Of a stretch of 48,284 nucleotides of DNA, positions 16,363-24,790 are shown piece after piece. A program made the translations under genes and the position numbers. A model generated the notes under the pieces. The model was not told the DNA's origin. It did no database searches and saw only the letters and a list, made by a program, of their open reading frames with translations. The DNA comes from Parvibaculum sp049303435 (lineage in GTDB: Bacteria; Pseudomonadota; Alphaproteobacteria; Parvibaculales; Parvibaculaceae): positions 1 through 48,284 of the forward strand of contig JBAQNC010000158.1 of assembly GCA_049303435.1 (NCBI GenBank). Direction: 5' to 3'. The stretch's first letter is position 1. Each line of letters opens with the position of its first letter.

Positions 16363-17041
16363 AACACCTCCTCTGCGCATCGCCGGTGCTGTGCTGACCG
16401 TTCTGCCCGAAGGCGCGGTCTGGTGGGAGGCCGAACGCATGTTGATCGTTGCCGATCTTCATTTTGAAAAAGGCTCGTCTTATGCGGCCAGGGGCTTGGC
16501 CTTGCCGCCTTATGACACGCGGGCAACGATCAGTCGTCTCGCCGCTCTCGTAACGCGGCTCAAGCCCGCTCGTCTTATCGCGCTTGGCGACAGTTTCCAT
16601 GATCGCGCCGCCGAAAGCCGCATGGCTGAAGAGGATCAGGCGGCGCTTGCGGCGCTGACGCAAACAACCGACTGGATATGGATCACCGGCAATCACGATC
16701 CCGTCCCACCGCGTCGTTTCGGTGGTGCGGTGCACGAGGAATTGACCGTCGGTCCGCTCACCTTCCGTCACGAGCCGCAGCCTGCGCCCGCCACGGGCGA
16801 GATCGCCGGCCATCTCCATCCTGTTGCCGCCGTGCGCGTGCGCGGTCGTCGGTTGCGGCGTCGCTGTGTTGTGTCAGACAGCACGCGCGCTATCCTGCCG
16901 GCCTTCGGCGCTTATGCTGGCGGGCTCAATGTGCTGGATGATGCCTATCGTCCATTGCTGCCCGCCACCGGCTTTCACGCCTGGCTGATGGGCCTGCGCA
17001 AGGTTACGCCTGTTGCCGCAGCGCGCCTTGAGAGCGACTAA
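16355..17041 (+). CDS. pdeM: Ligase-associated DNA damage response endonuclease PdeM
   Basis: A 228-residue calcineurin-like metallophosphoesterase. Metal-binding motifs are in order: VADLHFEKG, LGDSFHDR, ITGNHDP and AGHLHP. The family accompanies the Lhr-like helicase and an ATP-dependent ligase and is thought to process DNA ends or other phosphoesters. It starts at a TTG inside the last codons of the helicase (8-base overlap), which implies translational coupling. The N-terminal ITGAVLTVLPE-like strand fits family starts, so the rare start codon is acceptable. The C-terminus overlaps the convergent DUF3429 gene by 4 bases. Confidence 0.9.
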   Translation: MSETPPLRIAGAVLTVLPEGAVWWEAERMLIVADLHFEKGSSYAARGLALPPYDTRATISRLAALVTRLKPARLIALGDSFHDRAAESRMAEEDQAALAALTQTTDWIWITGNHDPVPPRRFGGAVHEELTVGPLTFRHEPQPAPATGEIAGHLHPVAAVRVRGRRLRRRCVVSDSTRAILPAFGAYAGGLNVLDDAYRPLLPATGFHAWLMGLRKVTPVAAARLESD

Positions 17042-17673
17042 AAGTTAAGGATGATGAGCAGCGTCAGCCCCAGCGCGACCTCGACCAGAATGGTAAAGGG
17101 CCTGAGCAGCGCGCGATACCAGCCCGGCACAGGGCTTTCATCGCCTTCGCGTTCGCTCATCGCCAGCACCAGATAGCCGACCATCAACAGGCCAAGCGCC
17201 ACGGGCGGCGTCAGAAAAATGGTCACCCAGGCAAAGGGCAGCATCAGGGTCACGGCGGCCAGCGGTCGAAACCGCAAATGTTCGCCCCCCGCCATCAACG
17301 CCACACCCCAACGAATGCCCGCAAGGAACGACAGCAGCGCCGCCGCATAGGTGATCTCGACTTTCAGCACATTGGAGACGCCATTGGCCGGATAGCTCAT
17401 CACCACCACCATCGCCATGGCGACGAGAGGCACCAGCACGCCATATCCCATGATGAGGACCGGGCGGAAGCCGGGCTGCATCCGCTTCGGCGCTTTGATT
17501 TTCTGCGCTTTGACGGGCTTTGCGTCGACGGGGGTGGCTTCAACCGGTGCGGCGCTTTCGGGCGCGACTTCCGCTTGCGTCGCTTTGACAATCTCGGTTG
17601 CCGGAGCTTTGCCCTCATCGGCGTTCGCCGTCGGCGCAAGCTTCATTGGCGCGATACTTGGCTCAGCACTCAT
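17038..17673 (-). CDS. DUF3429 family membrane protein
   Basis: A 211-residue inner-membrane protein. The first 65 residues are an Ala/Pro/Lys/Glu-rich, probably disordered cytoplasmic extension (KATQAEVAPESAAPVEATPV). Four to five membrane segments follow, including the family signature YAAALLSFLAGIRWGVAL. Function of the family is unknown. The long charged N-terminal extension may be specific to this lineage. It lies 24 bases downstream of the CcdA-type gene and may share its transcript. Confidence 0.78.
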   Translation of the reverse strand: MSAEPSIAPMKLAPTANADEGKAPATEIVKATQAEVAPESAAPVEATPVDAKPVKAQKIKAPKRMQPGFRPVLIMGYGVLVPLVAMAMVVVMSYPANGVSNVLKVEITYAAALLSFLAGIRWGVALMAGGEHLRFRPLAAVTLMLPFAWVTIFLTPPVALGLLMVGYLVLAMSEREGDESPVPGWYRALLRPFTILVEVALGLTLLIILNF

Positions 17674-17697
17674 GCATTCGATCCCCCTAGGCCGTTG

Positions 17698-18477
17698 TCA
17701 GCCCAGTTTTGCGAGGAATGGAAACACGCTGAGAAGGGTTATGGCAATCTTTTCAAAGGAGCCAAGGACCATTAGCAGCCCGGTGAGGCTTAAGAGCAAC
17801 CCTGCGGCCTTCTCGATTTTCCCCATATGTCGGCGGATTTTGACCGCAAAAGACAGGAACCAGCGCACCGCGAAGGCGGCGGCAAGGAAGGGGATGCCGA
17901 GCCCGAGCGAATAGGTGGCGAGCAGCAACACGCCCGATGTCAGGCTCTCCTGCGAGGCGGCAATAGCGAGAATGGTGGCAAGGATCGGTCCGATGCAGGG
18001 CGTCCAGCCAAAGGCGAAGGCGAGGCCGAGCACATAGGGGCTGAGAAACTGAAGCCACAGGCTTTCCGTCACATCGCCGATATGATCGGGTTGAAAGCGC
18101 GCCTCGCGGTTGAGAAAGGCAATCTTGAAGAGGCCCATATAGTGAAGGCCGAAAATAATGATGACGACGCCAGCGATGCGGCCCAGCAGTTCCTTGTGGG
18201 CAAGGATCAACGGATTGATGGCCGATGCGCTCGCCCCCAGCGCAATGAAGATGGTGCTGAAACCCAGCACGAAACCGATACCGCCGAGTGCTACGCGCCG
18301 CGTCAGCCCTTCCGAGCCAAGCTCCTCGCCCAGCGAATCTTCGCGTGTCAATTCTTCAAATGACGTGCCCGCAATGAAGCAGAGATAGGCGGGCACCAGC
18401 GGCAGCACGCAGGGCGAGAGAAAGCTCAAAAGTCCGCCAGCGGCGGCGGCGGCATATGAAATATCGAATCCGGACAT
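17698..18477 (-). CDS. ccdA: CcdA/DsbD-type cytochrome c biogenesis membrane protein
   Basis: A 259-residue inner-membrane protein of the CcdA family, which carries reducing power across the membrane to periplasmic thiol proteins, often for cytochrome c maturation. The paired cysteines are visible in SPCVLPLVPAYLCFIAG (first membrane helix) and GWTPCIGPIL (fourth). Six to seven membrane segments are present. A charged loop (FEELTREDSLGEELGSEGLTR, about residues 40-60) is longer than in the smallest CcdA proteins. No thioredoxin-like partner lies beside it. DUF3429 is the downstream neighbour. Confidence 0.9.
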   Translation of the reverse strand: MSGFDISYAAAAAGGLLSFLSPCVLPLVPAYLCFIAGTSFEELTREDSLGEELGSEGLTRRVALGGIGFVLGFSTIFIALGASASAINPLILAHKELLGRIAGVVIIIFGLHYMGLFKIAFLNREARFQPDHIGDVTESLWLQFLSPYVLGLAFAFGWTPCIGPILATILAIAASQESLTSGVLLLATYSLGLGIPFLAAAFAVRWFLSFAVKIRRHMGKIEKAAGLLLSLTGLLMVLGSFEKIAITLLSVFPFLAKLG

Positions 18478-18602
18478 GAACTAGCTTTCGTCGGCCTTGT
18501 AACTTTCAAATTTGGCGCCGACACGTTTGGACTTTTCGCTGTCCACATCAACCCCGAAACATGCGAATTATTGCCACGCCAACCCGAATTCGGCGTAATC
18601 CT

Positions 18603-19403
18603 CTATCGCTGCCGCAGGATCGCCGACCCAAGCCATCCGGCAAAGGCAGCCCCGATCACGGCGATCAGGCCATAGAGCAACGCATCATTATGCGCAAAGC
18701 GATAGAGAAAACGCTCAAGCCCGCTCTTGTCGATATAGAGCGGCGACGAAATCGCATCCACCACCTGGCCATCATGGAAGAGAAATACGGTCGCCGTATA
18801 GAGGCCCACGGGCACGTTGGCGGGAATATCGACGGTGGCGCGAAACAGCGTCTGGCCGAGAAAGATGATGCCGCCCGGATCGCTGATATAAAGATTTTCG
18901 CGTCGTTTGTTGCGGATCAGCGCCTTTTCAAAATCGCGTTCTTCGGCAGGCGACATGATCTCAATGCTGCCATCGACGCCCTGCGCCACCGGCGCGCCGA
19001 AATCGATATTGTCTATGCCTATCTGCTCGCGTTGCAGCATCGCTGTTTCCGCTGTCACCTCCAGCGGGCGCGAGCTTGCCACCGCATAATAGCCCGGCAC
19101 TTTGGGAAAGGTCAGCGCATCATGGTTGAGCCAGATGCCCGCAACCTTCGTCTTGCGGCGTACAGTGACGGGTCGCGTCGGCCCTGTGACGACAACCACG
19201 ACGTCGCGGTCGAGCGCGCGCTCATTGGCGGTGTTGACCTCGATCGCGCCGAACAGAAGAATCTGCGTGCCGGTGAAGTTGGAGCGGATACGCACCTGAT
19301 GTTCCGAAAGGTCGGTGACAAGCTGCGCAGCGGAGGCGGGAAGGAGGCTGCCAACGAAAAGCGCCAGTGTCGCCGCGAGGCCTATGCGTGTGAAACTCAT
19401 CAT
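18603..19403 (-). CDS. TIGR02186 family membrane-anchored periplasmic protein
   Basis: A 266-residue protein with a signal peptide ending ASA/AQL, a large periplasmic beta-rich domain, and one C-terminal membrane helix (YGLIAVIGAAFAGWLGSAIL) before a short basic tail. Features of the alphaproteobacterial TIGR02186 (Alph_Pro_TM) family are HQVRIRSNFTGTQILLFGAIE and the final domain with GLYTATVFLFHDG. The start overlaps the stop of the upstream TSUP gene as ATGA, so the two are translationally coupled. That supports a joint role with the exporter, perhaps as an accessory periplasmic subunit. Function is not established. Confidence 0.82.
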   Translation of the reverse strand: MMSFTRIGLAATLALFVGSLLPASAAQLVTDLSEHQVRIRSNFTGTQILLFGAIEVNTANERALDRDVVVVVTGPTRPVTVRRKTKVAGIWLNHDALTFPKVPGYYAVASSRPLEVTAETAMLQREQIGIDNIDFGAPVAQGVDGSIEIMSPAEERDFEKALIRNKRRENLYISDPGGIIFLGQTLFRATVDIPANVPVGLYTATVFLFHDGQVVDAISSPLYIDKSGLERFLYRFAHNDALLYGLIAVIGAAFAGWLGSAILRQR

Positions 19404-20326
19404 GAGTGTGGCGCCACATCGGTGATGGAGTAGAGGTCTGCAGGCGGCGTCACCAGATCCCAGCCGAGCCGCAAACCCATGACGAGAACGATAATGGCGA
19501 GCATGGCGCGTAGTTGTTCGCCTTGAAGTTTGGTCGCCGCCTTGACGCCATATTGCGCGCCGACCACCCCACCCAGCACCAGCAGCAGCGCCAGCATCGC
19601 ATCCACTGCCTGATTTTCAACCGAATGCATGACGCCTGTGAGTGCGCTGACGAAAACGATCTGGAACAGCGACGTGCCGATTACGACGGATGTGGGCATC
19701 CGCAGCAGGTAGATCATGGCCGGTACCATGATGAAGCCGCCGCCAACACCCATGATGGCCGACAGAATGCCGACGAAATAGCCGATCAGGATGGGCGGAA
19801 TGATGCTGGTGTAAAGTTTGGACCGACGAAAGCGCATCTTGAAGGGCAGTCCATGTATCCAGCTATGTTGCCCGCCACGGTTGGACGGAATCACCCTGCC
19901 GCTTCGCGCCGCCATGATCGCGCGCAGGCTTTCGCTCAGCATCATCACGCCGATGATCGTGAGGAAGATCACATAGATGACCGAAATCATCAGATCGACC
20001 TGACCGATCTGGGTCAAAAGACGGAAAATATAGATGCCGGTAATGGAGCCGAAGACACCGCCCACCAGCATGATCCCGCCCATCTTGAAGTCGATGGAGG
20101 CGTTGCGCCAATGCGCGAGCGCGCCAGTGACCGACGAGGCGACGACCTGTGTCGATTGCGTACCCACGGCGACGGCGGGCGGAATGCCGAGAAAGATCAG
20201 CAATGGCGTCATCAGAAAGCCGCCGCCCACGCCGAACATGCCGGAGAGAAAGCCAACCACCAGCCCCATCGCAAGGATCATGATGATATTGACCGGCAAT
20301 TCGGCAATCGGCAGGTAAATCTGCAT
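19400..20326 (-). CDS. TSUP (TauE/SafE) family anion exporter
   Basis: A 308-residue inner-membrane protein with about eight hydrophobic helices in two homologous halves, each carrying the signature GxxGGGFLM/IM: SGMFGVGGGFLMTPLL and SAIMGVGGGFIMVPAM. The family exports sulfite, sulfoacetate or related small anions. The start chosen is ATG at 20326 (MQIYLPIAELP). An upstream in-frame extension to 20461 is not membrane-like and lacks family similarity. It is directly coupled to the TIGR02186 gene. The anion is unknown; linkage to sulfur compound breakdown is inference. Confidence 0.85.
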   Translation of the reverse strand: MQIYLPIAELPVNIIMILAMGLVVGFLSGMFGVGGGFLMTPLLIFLGIPPAVAVGTQSTQVVASSVTGALAHWRNASIDFKMGGIMLVGGVFGSITGIYIFRLLTQIGQVDLMISVIYVIFLTIIGVMMLSESLRAIMAARSGRVIPSNRGGQHSWIHGLPFKMRFRRSKLYTSIIPPILIGYFVGILSAIMGVGGGFIMVPAMIYLLRMPTSVVIGTSLFQIVFVSALTGVMHSVENQAVDAMLALLLVLGGVVGAQYGVKAATKLQGEQLRAMLAIIVLVMGLRLGWDLVTPPADLYSITDVAPHS

Positions 20327-20565
20327 AAGCGTCAGGACTCCGTGGGCCTTCAGTGCCCGTTCTTTTGTCCTTCGGGGAAGGGAGAACTGGATGGATCGCC
20401 TGATAAGCGTAGACCCAGACCACAGAGTCGAAAAGTGAAATGCGTCCAATTTCCAACGCAATCAGACGCCGCGCGCATCTTTCATGTGGCCTGATGCACA
20501 ATCGTAACGTGGATGCTTCCGTGCGGGGATCAGCGACAAAAAAGAGAGCCTGAAAGTCGCGTCGC

Positions 20566-23500
20566 TCAGTGCGTGGCGATTTCCAGCGACTTGAGCGTGG
20601 CGGCATTCACATTGCCGGTCTGATCGAGCCCGGCGCTGCGCTGATAGGCGGCAATCGCCTCGTGTGTGCGCGGTCCCATCAGCCCGTCGGACGAGCCGGG
20701 GTTATATCCGAGCTTCATCAGATAGGCCTGCGCCTTGGCGACGTCGTTGCGCGCCGCCGACGCCTCGATGCTGCCGGTCATGTCGGTGGCGCTGGCGTTG
20801 CTGGCCGAAGAGTCGGCGCGACCGCCCATGCTGCTGAGATCGCCATTGGCGACCGGATCGGGACGTTTGGCCCGCCACGCCGCAACAGCTGCCTTGGCCG
20901 AGGCGAGCTTGCTGGCATCAAGCTTTGAAGCAATCTCGTCTCGCTTTTTGGCCGCGCCCTGATCGCCGCCCTCGGCGGCAATGGCGAACCACTGATAGGC
21001 AAGGCTCAGGTCCTGCGGGATGCCGAGGCCGCGTTCTTCCAGAATGGCGAGATTATACTGGCTGTCGCCAAGGCCATAGGCGGCGGCTTGGCCGAACCAG
21101 CGCGCCGCCGTCTTGAAGTCCTGCCTCGTGCCGCGGCCTTCGGCATAGATCACGGCAAGATTGTGCATTGCCTTGACGTTGCCCTGTGCAGCGGCCTTCT
21201 CATACCAGCCGCGCGCCTTCGCATTGTCCTGGGTGACGCCACGGCCTTTTTCATAAAGCGCCGCGAGGCGATATTCAGCGATGGCCAGACCCTGATCGGC
21301 GGCCTGATTGTACCAATAGGCAGCCTGCTTGAGGTCTTGCGGCAAGTCTTCGCCATTGGCGTAGCGCTGACCGACTTCATATTGCGCGGTGGGATCTCCC
21401 GCCACAGCGGCGTCGCGCAAGCTTTGCTCGGCCGATGACATGTCGCCCAGCGGCGTGCTCGCCACAGGCTTTGACGGCGCGGGCGTGACAGATGGCGCAG
21501 GCGTAATCGAAGGCCCGGTCGTCACCTTGTTGGCAGGTCGCGCGGGCGCAGGCGCAGGCACGATTGTGGTGGATGCCGAAGCATTGGCTTTCGCGGCAGC
21601 TTCGACATCTTCCGGTGTGGCCTCCGGATTATTCCTGGTGGGGGTGGCGTCGGCCGGATTGGTCGGCCCGGCGGGCACGGTTGTCGGCGCAGCGCCGGTT
21701 GGCGCCGTCTGTGTATTGGCGTCCATATCCGCTGGCGCCATGTTGCCGACAGTGTCGGTCGTCACTGGTTTGTTCGTCGAGACGATCACCGGCTCCTGGG
21801 CGAGCATGCGCCAGGCCCCGAAGGCGATCGCCGCAACCACCAGCACGGCAAGGCTTGCGAATATGAATTTCTTGGACTTGCCCTCTTCGGGCTGCATCGC
21901 AGCATAGCGCGGCGAATTCGGATTGCCGTAATGCCCCATCATGGGCTGTGGCGCGTTATTGCCCGCCAGTGCGGCGGCCTGTGCAGCGCGTCGCGCGGCG
22001 GCCATAAAATCCTGTTCGACCCGCTCGGGTGTGCTCATCACGGGCGCGACAGGCTGATCCTCGATCTCGTCGTCTTCGAAATCATCCTCGTCGATGTCTT
22101 CAGCCGGTTTCTGCGCTGATATATCAAGCCTCGGCTCGACCCGACCGTTCTCGCTTGCCGATACAAAGGGTGGCGGCACATCGGAGATGTAGTCTGTGTC
22201 TTCGCTCCGCACAGTTTTCGGCGTCTGAGCAGCCGGCGCAGCAGGCGCTCGGGCCGTAGGCATCGGCGCGGGCGGCGTTTCATGAAACGTGTCGCGAATG
22301 TCGGGCCTGCGGAATTCCGACATGGGCGGCGCGCCGAAGCCGCCGCCAAGCGAAGGCGCGTCAAAATTGGGGACGGGGAAGGCCTGCCCGCCGGGGAAAG
22401 GTTCGCCGCCATGGGCGCCCGGCATGCCGACATTGACCTGCGGCGACAGGCCGCCCGAGGCGACCGTCTGCTTCAACGAACTGCGTGTCGCTTTTGTCTC
22501 GCGTTCGATCCGGCCCAGCCGATCGGTCATTCGTTCGAGCAGGACGTTGAGATTATCCGTCGTTTCACGCGAGCGGTTCTCGGCCACATGCATGTGGTCG
22601 GACATGCCTGCGATGGCGCGTTCGATCGTCTGCGCCGCCGTCAGGGACATTTCCTCACTCTGATGCAGGCGCTCGGCCATTTCTTCCAGACGGGACTGAA
22701 TTTCGCGATCGCGCGCTTCGATTTCATGCGACACGTCCTGTGCGCGCGTATTGTTCATCTCCTCCAGTCGATGAGCGATGTTCGTCACCGTCATCTCGAA
22801 GGTCTTGAGCGTTTCGTCGGTGCGCTGTTCCGCGCGTTCCAGCCGATGCGAGATTTCGCCGAGCTGGGCCTGAAGGTTTGTAATGGTGGATTTATGGCGT
22901 TCCGCGTCGTCGCGTTCGGCGATGGCCTTCAGGGCGGCGTCCACCGCATTGCCGCCGACATTGGAAACGGACTGCTCCATCTTTTCCAGGCGCTGGGCAA
23001 GCATCTGCATATGTTCTTCGGCGGCACGTGCGCGGGCTTCGGCTTCTTCGCGCGCTTCTTCTTCTTCGTGTTCTTCCACACGTTCGGCGATGCTGCTCAA
23101 GCTGCGGCGGATTTCGGCCAGCGAGTCGTCGGTGCGTCGTTCCGCTGTTTCCAGATGATCGACCACCGCATTGACGGCCTTTTCCAGCGTCTGCAACTGG
23201 GCGCGGTCATCTGCGCCTTTGCGCCCGCCAACGACGTTGCGCGCGGATTCTGCGGCTTCGAGGCGTTCGCTCAACTGCTGTATCTTGCGTTCGAGCGGAT
23301 CGAGCGTGCGCGCATCGGGTGAAACGTGATCCATATGGCGTTCAGATTCCTCAAGCCGTTCCGACAGGACACCGACCGTCTGCTCCATCCGGCGGGCCAG
23401 TTCCTGATTACGGCGTTCGCTCTGCTCGACGCGGGAAACAATATTGCGCATCGCCTCGGCCACTGGGGCCATCTCGATGGCGACATGTTCTTGCTGATAG

Positions 23501-23748
23501 CCGACATTTGTTTCGGCTGCTGACGCAGGTCCACGGCTCGGCATTTCGGAACGAGGGCGCGACGCTGCGCTCTCGCGAATGGCGCTCGCATCCTGTGAGG
23601 GCTGGCTGACCTCGTCGGTCCCGCCATCCATAATGATTTGATTGAGCCATGCGCCAAGCGTCACGCCCGCGCGTCGTGCTGCCTGTTTGGCAGCTTCGCG
23701 CGCTTCGGGCTCAATGCCCTTTACGCTCCAAGGAACACCCGATCTCAT
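20566..23748 (-). CDS. podJ: PodJ-like polar organiser: coiled coil, membrane helix, Sel1 repeats, peptidoglycan-binding domain
   Basis: A roughly 1060-residue bitopic protein. The N-terminus PWSVKGIEPEAREAAKQAARR matches the conserved opening of PodJ-type polarity factors. A long cytoplasmic coiled coil (about residues 85-420, with repeats such as LERAEQRTDE) leads to a Pro/acidic linker. A single membrane helix follows near residues 630-650 (FIFASLAVLVVAAIAFGAW), then a Pro/Thr-rich periplasmic linker, four to five Sel1 repeats (about 775-945) and a C-terminal peptidoglycan-binding domain (about 1005-1058, AYLMKLGYNPGSSDGLMGP). Caulobacter PodJ places pili, flagellum and signalling proteins at the new pole and has this layout. 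ATG 23748 is chosen; GTG 23757 is also possible. Confidence 0.85.
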   Translation of the reverse strand: MRSGVPWSVKGIEPEAREAAKQAARRAGVTLGAWLNQIIMDGGTDEVSQPSQDASAIRESAASRPRSEMPSRGPASAAETNVGYQQEHVAIEMAPVAEAMRNIVSRVEQSERRNQELARRMEQTVGVLSERLEESERHMDHVSPDARTLDPLERKIQQLSERLEAAESARNVVGGRKGADDRAQLQTLEKAVNAVVDHLETAERRTDDSLAEIRRSLSSIAERVEEHEEEEAREEAEARARAAEEHMQMLAQRLEKMEQSVSNVGGNAVDAALKAIAERDDAERHKSTITNLQAQLGEISHRLERAEQRTDETLKTFEMTVTNIAHRLEEMNNTRAQDVSHEIEARDREIQSRLEEMAERLHQSEEMSLTAAQTIERAIAGMSDHMHVAENRSRETTDNLNVLLERMTDRLGRIERETKATRSSLKQTVASGGLSPQVNVGMPGAHGGEPFPGGQAFPVPNFDAPSLGGGFGAPPMSEFRRPDIRDTFHETPPAPMPTARAPAAPAAQTPKTVRSEDTDYISDVPPPFVSASENGRVEPRLDISAQKPAEDIDEDDFEDDEIEDQPVAPVMSTPERVEQDFMAAARRAAQAAALAGNNAPQPMMGHYGNPNSPRYAAMQPEEGKSKKFIFASLAVLVVAAIAFGAWRMLAQEPVIVSTNKPVTTDTVGNMAPADMDANTQTAPTGAAPTTVPAGPTNPADATPTRNNPEATPEDVEAAAKANASASTTIVPAPAPARPANKVTTGPSITPAPSVTPAPSKPVASTPLGDMSSAEQSLRDAAVAGDPTAQYEVGQRYANGEDLPQDLKQAAYWYNQAADQGLAIAEYRLAALYEKGRGVTQDNAKARGWYEKAAAQGNVKAMHNLAVIYAEGRGTRQDFKTAARWFGQAAAYGLGDSQYNLAILEERGLGIPQDLSLAYQWFAIAAEGGDQGAAKKRDEIASKLDASKLASAKAAVAAWRAKRPDPVANGDLSSMGGRADSSASNASATDMTGSIEASAARNDVAKAQAYLMKLGYNPGSSDGLMGPRTHEAIAAYQRSAGLDQTGNVNAATLKSLEIATH

Positions 23749-23750
23749 CC

Positions 23751-23755
23751 GAATC
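23751..23755. promoter_or_regulatory. GANTC (CcrM) methylation site at the podJ start
   Basis: GAATC overlaps the alternative GTG start of the PodJ-like gene. A second GANTC (GATTC, 23962-23966) lies 8 bases before the DnaA box. Such sites carry CcrM methylation and GcrA control in many alphaproteobacteria. With two sites, chance occurrence is possible. Confidence 0.35.
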
Positions 23756-23973
23756 ACTGCCCGTTAACCGTTTGAATAAGTATAGGCCACATCATCTGGT
23801 ATTATGAAGTATGGCTTTCACTATTCCTTGGTCTTGCAAAGCGCGTCCGCCTGATCGTGCCCGGTTTTTAGCCCGACAGGCATCTCGGCCCGAAATTCCG
23901 ACCAGAAATTGCCCCTGCATAAAACGCTTGTGAGGGTAAATGCCGCGTTAATAGGTGTTGAGATTCCGTGTTT

Positions 23974-23982
23974 TTATCCACA
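23974..23982 (+). promoter_or_regulatory. Consensus DnaA box upstream of the PodJ-like gene
   Basis: TTATCCACA is a perfect DnaA box. It lies about 220 bases upstream of the podJ-like start, in the 300-base spacer between the CAP-domain gene and podJ. In Caulobacter the podJ promoter is reported to respond to DnaA. No other open frame or terminator of note was seen in this spacer. Confidence 0.45.
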
Positions 23983-24054
23983 AATCCACGGTTTCTCCCC
24001 GTCAGATGGTTCATGCCGGGACAGTTCGCGCATATCGGCAGGCAGGGGGGGCGA

Positions 24055-24609
24055 CTATTTCGTCGCGAATACCTGTGTCGCATAGACTTTTTTGCCCGCC
24101 CGCGCGATCCCGATGCCGCTTCTGACATAGCTGCCATTGCGAATGTTCTTTCGGTGCAGGGGGCTGGTGATCCACTGCTTGACGAAGGCCTCCGCCAGAA
24201 TGTCGGGCGAGACCTCGGTGACCCCGTCGAACATGCCGATGTTTTCCGCATAGCCGCTGTTGAAGTCGTGGTCGACCGCCTTGAGCCGTTCGCCGGGCCC
24301 TTGTCCGTCTGGATTGTAATGGCCGAAGAAATTGCGGGCTGCCATATCGGCGCTATGGACGGCGGCGGCGCGTTGCAGGATGGAGTCATTGGCGAGTGGC
24401 GGCAGCTTGTATTGCGCGCGATAGGCGTTGATGTCGCGCAGGATCGCCCGGGTGACGGCATCAGGCGCTTGCGCGCGTGCGCTGGCTTCCGCCGGCAGCG
24501 TCGAAATATTGGTGCGCATGGGCTTGTCCGGGGCCGCATTTGGTGTGGCGCAGGCCGTCAAAAGCATTGAAAAAACGAGCATTGCCGTCGCATTGTTCAA
24601 AAATTTCAT
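24055..24609 (-). CDS. CAP/SCP-domain lipoprotein
   Basis: A 184-residue envelope lipoprotein. The signal peptide ends at lipobox LTAC (Cys19). The CAP domain runs from ILRDINAYRAQYKLPPLA through AAVHSADMAARNFFGHYNPDG (conserved His), YAENIGMF and WITSPLHRKNIRNGSYVRSGIG. Bacterial CAP proteins (YkwD-like) are extracytoplasmic, of uncertain biochemical role. The ATG at 24609 follows GGGAGAGAGAG and places the signal peptide correctly; an upstream in-frame start at 24792 would overlap the divergent merR gene. It lies upstream of podJ in the same direction, but a 300-base spacer separates them. Confidence 0.88.
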   Translation of the reverse strand: MKFLNNATAMLVFSMLLTACATPNAAPDKPMRTNISTLPAEASARAQAPDAVTRAILRDINAYRAQYKLPPLANDSILQRAAAVHSADMAARNFFGHYNPDGQGPGERLKAVDHDFNSGYAENIGMFDGVTEVSPDILAEAFVKQWITSPLHRKNIRNGSYVRSGIGIARAGKKVYATQVFATK

Positions 24610-24642
24610 GACTCTCTCTCCCAATTCCCGATTCTGCCCATT

Positions 24643-24670
24643 GACGTTGACGTAAGCGTCAATTAGCGTC
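24643..24670. promoter_or_regulatory. Palindromic box TTGACG-TAAG-CGTCAA, candidate LiuR-type operator
   Basis: Perfect 6-base arms (24647-24652 and 24657-24662) are flanked by extra half-sites GACG (24643) and CGTC (24667). The box lies between the CAP gene and merR. LiuR-type MerR regulators of acyl-CoA degradation are known to bind ACGT-rich palindromes upstream of their own genes. The similarity is by eye, and the exact consensus was recalled rather than checked. Confidence 0.45.
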
Positions 24671-24790
24671 CCGCCAACAAAAATACAAAAAACAAGTGTC
24701 ACCATAGCGACCGGACAGTCGGCTCGCAGGGGGAAGCGACGGCCTCGCCCTGAAAATAGACCGAAGTCCACAAAACAGGGAGCGATAAAC

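Noticed and set aside
17278..17775. Rightward open frame antisense to the DUF3429 gene and the 3' end of the CcdA gene
   Set aside because: His/Arg-rich shadow overlapping the DUF3429 coding sequence.
22282..23322. Open frame of 346 residues antisense to the PodJ coiled-coil region
   Set aside because: Arises from the biased codons of the coiled coil; no recognisable domain.
23763..23780. TTAACC as a CtrA half-site near podJ
   Set aside because: The second TTAA half-site at 7-base spacing is missing.
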